Source: an uncultured Collinsella sp. (GTDB taxonomy: Bacteria; Actinomycetota; Coriobacteriia; Coriobacteriales; Coriobacteriaceae). Taken from it: a stretch of 48,395 nucleotides of DNA. This document shows, in pieces, positions 44,637-48,395 of the stretch. The notes beneath the pieces are model-generated. The model did not search any database, had not been told where the DNA came from, and saw only the letters and a list, made by a program, of their open reading frames with translations. A program made the position numbers and the translations under genes. The DNA is taken from positions 1-48,395 of the forward strand of contig CAKUFW010000007.1 in the NCBI GenBank assembly GCA_934650975.1. The letters are read 5' to 3'. Positions within the stretch are counted from its first letter, which is position 1, and each line of letters starts with the position of its first letter.

Positions 44637-46118
44637 TTAGCGGTGGAAGAAGCCCCGGCGCTCAAACTTGGGCTCGCAGCACACATTGATGCCCAGCTTG
44701 CGCAACACCGTCTCATCCGTCGGCGAGATGATCACGCTAAAGAAGGCATCGCAGCCGCGCAGCTGTTCCAGGCCGGAAAGAACGCGGGCAGCCGTCTCAC
44801 TCGTGGCCGAGGTGATCGAAAGCGCCATAAGCGTCTCGTCGGTGTGCAGGCGCGGGTTCTTGCTACCCAGGAAATGCGTCTTGAGCTTGCTGATAGGCTC
44901 GATCGCCTCGTCGCTGATGACCTCGAGCTCAAGGTCAACGCCCGAAACGTGCTTGAGGGTGTTCATGATGAGCGAGCTCGCGGCGCCCAGGCGCGTGGAA
45001 GTCTTGCCGGTCACCACGGAGCCGTCGGGCATGACCATGGCGCCCACGGGGCCACCCGTCAGCTGCTCCCTGGTAAGAGCGGCCGAGCGTGCCGGAGAGT
45101 AATTCTTGTCGATACCGGCCTTCTTCATAATGAGCTTGAGGCGATCGACCTGCTCATCACCCACGCCGGTGCGGCGCACGGCCTCGACCGCGGCAAAGTA
45201 GCGGCGGACGATCTCCATCTTGGAGGCATCGCGACAGGCATCATCATCGGTGATGGCAAAGCCGACCATATTGACACCCATGTCGGTGGGGCTCTGGTAG
45301 GGGCTCTCGCCCAGAATCTTTTCCATCAGGGCACGGACCACCGGGAAGGCCTCGACGTCGCGGTTATAGTTGACCGTGGTCTTGTTGTAGGCCTCCAGGT
45401 GGAAGGAGTCGATGATATTGGCATCGTCGAGGTCGGCCGTGGCGGCCTCATAGGCGATGTTGACCGGATGCGTAAGCGGCAGGTTCCAGACCGGGAAGGT
45501 CTCGAACTTGGCGTAGCCGGCGGCAGTGCCGCGCTTGTGCTCGTGATAGAGCTGTGACAGGCAGGTGGCGAGCTTGCCCGAGCCGGGGCCGGGAGCGGTG
45601 ACCACGACGAGCGGACGGGTGGTCTCAACGAACTCGTTCTTGCCATAGCCGTCGTCGGATACAATCAGATCGACATCGTGAGGATAGCCCTCGATGGGAT
45701 AGTGCAGCTTGGCGGGAATGCCGAGCGCATTCAGGCGATTGCGGAACACGTCGGCGGCGGGCTGGCCGGCGTACTGGGTGATGACCACGGCCGCGACAGC
45801 AAAACCGTTACCGCGGAACAGGTCAACCAGGCGCAGAACGTCCTCGTCATAGGTAATGCCCAGGTCACCACGGGCCTTATTCTTCTCGATGTGGTTCGCG
45901 TTAATGGCGATGATGACCTCAACGTCGTCGGCAATGCTCTTGAGCATGCGAAACTTGCTGTCCGGCTCAAAACCCGGCAGCACGCGGCTCGCGTGATAGT
46001 CGTCAAACAGCTTGCCGCCAAACTCCAAATACAGCTTGCCGCCAAACTGCGAGATGCGCTCCTTAATATGAGCGGCCTGCAGCTCGATATACTTCGCGTT
46101 GTCGAAACCCTGGCGCAT
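44637..46118 (-). CDS. DUF1846 family protein (UPF0371)
   Basis: Conserved cytosolic protein of 493 aa, of the DUF1846 family common in Firmicutes and gut actinobacteria. The full-length family pattern is present: GFDNAKYIELQAAHIKERI at the start, GGKLYLEFGGKLFDDYHASRVLPGF, VVVTAPGPGSGKLATCLSQ with a P-loop-like turn near 180, and THPVNIAYEAATADLDD. The biochemical role is not established; a nucleotide-binding or ligase-like function has been suggested from structure. GGGAG 5 nt before ATG 46118 supports this start. Monocistronic, with a strong terminator. Confidence 0.92.
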   Translation of the reverse strand: MRQGFDNAKYIELQAAHIKERISQFGGKLYLEFGGKLFDDYHASRVLPGFEPDSKFRMLKSIADDVEVIIAINANHIEKNKARGDLGITYDEDVLRLVDLFRGNGFAVAAVVITQYAGQPAADVFRNRLNALGIPAKLHYPIEGYPHDVDLIVSDDGYGKNEFVETTRPLVVVTAPGPGSGKLATCLSQLYHEHKRGTAAGYAKFETFPVWNLPLTHPVNIAYEAATADLDDANIIDSFHLEAYNKTTVNYNRDVEAFPVVRALMEKILGESPYQSPTDMGVNMVGFAITDDDACRDASKMEIVRRYFAAVEAVRRTGVGDEQVDRLKLIMKKAGIDKNYSPARSAALTREQLTGGPVGAMVMPDGSVVTGKTSTRLGAASSLIMNTLKHVSGVDLELEVISDEAIEPISKLKTHFLGSKNPRLHTDETLMALSITSATSETAARVLSGLEQLRGCDAFFSVIISPTDETVLRKLGINVCCEPKFERRGFFHR

Positions 46119-46225
46119 ATATGGCTCCCGTCCCGTTTCCATTTAATGTCTTAGGCGATTATAACGGAGCCAGCCCCCACCAACACCCAGGCAACCAACA
46201 GGCACCAACCAAACATGCGCTCGAT

Positions 46226-46293
46226 AAGTTGCGGTGGAATAGTTCCCGCTTAGCCCTCAGGGCACGCAAACAGGAACTATTCCACCGCAACTT
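46226..46293. repeat. inverted repeat, copy 2 of a dispersed family
   Basis: AAGTTGCGGTGGAATAGTTC-type arm at 46226-46246 is perfectly inverted at 46273-46293 (21 bp, 26-nt loop). It matches the element at 7012-7080 in both arms and parts of the loop. On the plus strand CCCCTTTTTT follows, so it could terminate rightward transcription, although no rightward gene precedes it. Confidence 0.85.
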
Positions 46294-46312
46294 CCCCTTT
46301 TTTGGTACAAGC

Positions 46313-46517
46313 TAACCTGACCCCTTTGCATCAATAATGGAAACATCGCAGGTGGAGCATAAGTTAGCGAGCGTCCGCCAGAGCGAGCAAGGTGACGTGA
46401 AAGAGGAGGGAATGGCGCGAAGCAACCTGATACCTTTGCACCAACGACGGCAGCGTCGCAGGTTGAGCATAAGTCAGCGAACGGGCACCAGAGCGAACAA
46501 ATTGGCATGAAAAGAGG
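46313..46517. repeat. two diverged direct repeats of about 95 bp
   Basis: 46313-46408 and 46426-46517 align over most of their length. Shared blocks are AACCTGA, CCTTTGCA, TCGCAGGT, GAGCATAAGT, AGCGA, CCAGAGCGA and the final AAAGAGG or AAAAGAGG. The second copy runs straight into the hairpin at 46511-46551; the first lacks a hairpin there. No open frame spans them. Confidence 0.65.
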
Positions 46518-46761
46518 CCGGCATAGACCTTTTGGTCATGCCGGCCTCTTTGAATGACAAGTTGTCGCTCTGGTGCCCGTGCAGCGTCGACCGGTTCCGG
46601 CGTTTGGTAAAACGCCGGAACGCAAGTCGCCCCCTCCCGCGCACGGAACGGGAGGGGGCTAAAGGTAGGAGTCTACCGGTGGGTTTACCCCACCGGACAG
46701 ACGATGACCAGGTGATCCCTTACAGGATCGTCAAGGTTTCCGTGGGGTACCCGTTGGGTAC
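46481..46761 (-). ncRNA. candidate structured RNA: six consecutive stem-loops
   Basis: Minus-strand order, starting at the YfcC stop: a GTACCC/GGGTAC hairpin (46747-46761); a GATCC/GGATC hairpin or alternative GACGAT/ATCGTC closing stem (46700-46732); CCGGTGGG/CCCACCGG extended by GTCT/AGAC (46671-46702); an 11-bp CCCCCTCCCG stem (46629-46659); a 12-bp GTTCCGGCGTTT stem with 4-nt loop (46594-46621). The last is a composite hairpin: an outer 16-bp perfect stem ACGGGCACCAGAGCGA (46481-46496 with 46565-46580) enclosing a 14-bp AAAGAGGCCGGCAT stem (46511-46551). The strand is inferred from the YfcC gene upstream and TTTT after the inner stem. No family is recognised. Confidence 0.5.
46511..46551. 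terminator. strong hairpin, probable terminator of the YfcC transcript
   Basis: AAAGAGGCCGGCAT at 46511-46524 pairs with ATGCCGGCCTCTTT at 46538-46551, capped by GACC/GGTC with a 4-nt loop. Minus-strand continuation is TTTTC. It is over 200 bp past the YfcC stop, so the transcript would have a long structured 3' part. Confidence 0.65.
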
Positions 46762-48240
46762 TTAGAGCATCACGCAGGCGATGGTCAGGATGACGGCGCA
46801 GACGACGGAGAGCGCGACGATGAGCTTAAGGGCAAACTTGAGCCAGGTCGTCCACTCGATCTTGGCCAGGGCGAGACCGCCCATGATGGCGCCGGAGGTC
46901 GGGGTGAACAGGTTCACGACACCGATGGCGGCGGAGAAGATCATGACCATGACCTCGGGCGAGAAGCCGAGCTTAACAGCCAGCGGTCCCATGATGGGCA
47001 TGGAGACGGTAGCCATACCAGAGGTCGAGGGGATCAGGAAGGACAGACCGAAGTAAACCAGGAAGCTCATGGGAGCGAAGATCACGCCGGACAGGCCAGC
47101 CAGAGCATTGGCGGCAGCGTCGAGGACGTAGACGTCGAGGCCGGTGTTAGCCATGAGGACGGAGATACCACGGGCGAGGGCGATGACGAGAACAACGGAC
47201 ATCATGTCGGCAGCGCCGGTGATGAAGGTGTTAACGATCTGCTTCTCGGACAGGCCACCGATGATGCCAATCAGGATAGCCATGAGGAAGAACCAGGTGG
47301 AAGCCTCGTCGAAGTACCACTGGCCAATGGGCAGGCCGGTAATCAGGGCAGACCAGCCCTGGACGACGGTGTTACCGTCGGCATCGTAGACAGCGCCAGC
47401 GTCGAAGAAGTTGGCGATGCCCTCGTTGAGGTCAGCCAGCGGAATGAAGCCGACGATCATGACGACGAAAGTGAAGGCGAAGGCGATCAGAACACCCTTC
47501 TGACGACCGGTGAGCTTGACCTCCTTGTTAACCTCGGAAGCAGCCTTACCGTGAGCGGCCTCGGCATCCTCGAGCTCCTGCATCGAAAGGATGGTAGAAC
47601 CCTTGTCAGCCTTAACCTTCTTGGCATAGCTCATCACGAAGACGATCGACATAGCGGTGGTGACAATCCACAGGACGGCACCGAGGCCGATGATGATGGA
47701 CTGGTTCACGGCGATGTCAACGCCGGTCAGAGCGTCGACGGCAGCACCGACGGCGAACGGGTTGACCGTGGAGCCGAGGCAGCCGCAGCCAGCGCCGAGC
47801 AGGACGGTAGCGGCGCCGACCATGGGGTCGAAGCCGGCGGCCATCATGGTAGCGGCGAGCAGGGCGTAGAAGGGAACGGTCTCCTCGCACATACCATAGG
47901 TGGTACCACCGAGGGAGAAGATGAGCATAAGGACAGGAATGAGCATGATCTCATTGCCCTTAAGCTTCTGCACCAGAACGGCGATGCCGTTGTCCAGAGC
48001 GCCGGTCTCGGTCATCATACCGAGGAAGCCGCCCAGGATCATAACGAAGAGGCAGACGGGCAGAGCGTCAGCGAAGCCCAGAATCGGGGCGGTGCAGAAA
48101 TCGCTCAAGCGGGCTGCAGTAACCTCGCCACCGGACGTGCCGGAGACGATAACGGTAATAATCGCAACAATTGCCAGCAGAGCAAGAAGAATGGTGAACG
48201 ATGAAGGCATACCGCGCTTTTTCTTAGCGGTCTCAGTCAT
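46762..48240 (-). CDS. YfcC-family transporter
   Basis: Integral membrane protein of 492 aa, about eleven to twelve predicted helices, of the YfcC/DcuC-like ion transporter superfamily. Members are annotated as C4-dicarboxylate or basic amino-acid (arginine/ornithine type) carriers; the substrate is not certain here. Family features are FVMILGGFLGMMTETGALDNGI near 65-85 (in part), GTTYGMCEETVPFYALL near 116, GAGCGCLGSTVNPFAVG near 150 and a C-terminal PTSGAIMGGLALAKI. A soluble loop lies at about 215-245. GGGGGG 9 nt before ATG 48240 favours this start over ATG codons three and nine codons upstream. The 3' region contains the six-hairpin array. Confidence 0.88.
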   Translation of the reverse strand: MTETAKKKRGMPSSFTILLALLAIVAIITVIVSGTSGGEVTAARLSDFCTAPILGFADALPVCLFVMILGGFLGMMTETGALDNGIAVLVQKLKGNEIMLIPVLMLIFSLGGTTYGMCEETVPFYALLAATMMAAGFDPMVGAATVLLGAGCGCLGSTVNPFAVGAAVDALTGVDIAVNQSIIIGLGAVLWIVTTAMSIVFVMSYAKKVKADKGSTILSMQELEDAEAAHGKAASEVNKEVKLTGRQKGVLIAFAFTFVVMIVGFIPLADLNEGIANFFDAGAVYDADGNTVVQGWSALITGLPIGQWYFDEASTWFFLMAILIGIIGGLSEKQIVNTFITGAADMMSVVLVIALARGISVLMANTGLDVYVLDAAANALAGLSGVIFAPMSFLVYFGLSFLIPSTSGMATVSMPIMGPLAVKLGFSPEVMVMIFSAAIGVVNLFTPTSGAIMGGLALAKIEWTTWLKFALKLIVALSVVCAVILTIACVML

Positions 48241-48276
48241 GGTTCTCATCCCCCCTTCATAAATCATTTAACTACT

Positions 48277-48323
48277 CTCGCGCGAAGCGGATCTTCCGTG
48301 CCGTGCCCACCGCTCAACGCGAG
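48277..48323 (-). promoter_or_regulatory. stem-loop in the yfcC leader
   Basis: CTCGCG plus GCGG (48277-48290) pair with CCGC plus CGCGAG (48310-48323), with a 4 by 4 internal loop and a 19-nt apical loop. It lies 36 bp upstream of the start codon, in the expected leader. Whether it is regulatory is unknown. Confidence 0.35.
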
Positions 48324-48336
48324 ATATTTACCAGAC

Positions 48337-48373
48337 AAAACCGCTCGGGGTGTGCAGCAATACACCCCGAGCG
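48337..48373 (-). terminator. terminator of a leftward gene lying mostly outside the window
   Basis: CGCTCGGGGTGT at 48342-48353 is perfectly inverted at 48362-48373; on the minus strand TTTT follows. A TAA on the minus strand at 48391-48389 may be the stop of that gene, but only one codon of it is visible. Confidence 0.7.
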
Positions 48374-48395
48374 AGATGCTAGATGCTCTTACTTG

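Noticed and set aside
46119..46761. IS200/IS605 or other insertion sequence
   Set aside because: Hairpins and repeats are suggestive, but no transposase or TnpB frame or clear ends can be identified, so only an RNA/repeat call is made.

Overview
The window reads as a chromosomal segment of a high-GC Gram-positive gut actinobacterium of class Coriobacteriia. Collinsella is my best guess, from overall resemblance only; no marker gene here fixes the genus. Supporting signs are the GC-rich third codon positions, a division cluster with SepF and DivIVA but no FtsA, and short GC-rich intergenic hairpins. I see no rRNA, tRNA, CRISPR array, intact transposase or prophage.

Left part (1-17.1 kb) is a mixed region of short units. 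It holds a HAD phosphatase, an isolated AAA+ ATPase of lower GC with a 9-bp tandem repeat in its leader, DNA polymerase I, an M18 aminopeptidase and YaaA. Next come a membrane-anchored protein of unknown function and thiC under a TPP riboswitch, followed by thiD. After these are an SGNH hydrolase, a PARG-like macro-domain protein with an altered active-site motif, a Bax-inhibitor-1 protein and a small gene whose promoter carries a perfect match to the Gram-positive LexA/DinR box. The part ends with a low-affinity phosphate transporter (PiT plus DUF47 partner) and a nitroreductase.

The central 24 kb (17.2-40.8 kb) is one uninterrupted leftward block. In transcription order it runs mraZ, rsmH, ftsL, ftsI, murF, mraY, murD, ftsW, murG, murC, murB, ftsQ, ftsZ, pgeF, pstS, pstC, pstA, pstB, phoU, yggS, sepF, yggT, divIVA. 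This is the classical division and cell-wall (dcw) cluster joined to the ylm cluster. Two departures stand out: murE is absent, and the whole high-affinity phosphate operon pstSCAB-phoU sits inside the ylm cluster, coupled to pgeF by a 4-bp stop/start overlap. The start of yggT also appears to be a non-canonical AUC codon.

Right part (41.2-48.4 kb), also leftward, has a Xer-type recombinase coupled to pyrG, a small winged-helix regulator, a DUF1846 protein and a YfcC-family transporter. Between the last two is a 640-bp gene-free stretch with diverged direct repeats and a run of six strong stem-loops. I regard this as the best candidate for an undescribed structured RNA. Several intergenic gaps carry long inverted repeats (20-26 bp arms). 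One of these families recurs about 39 kb apart.
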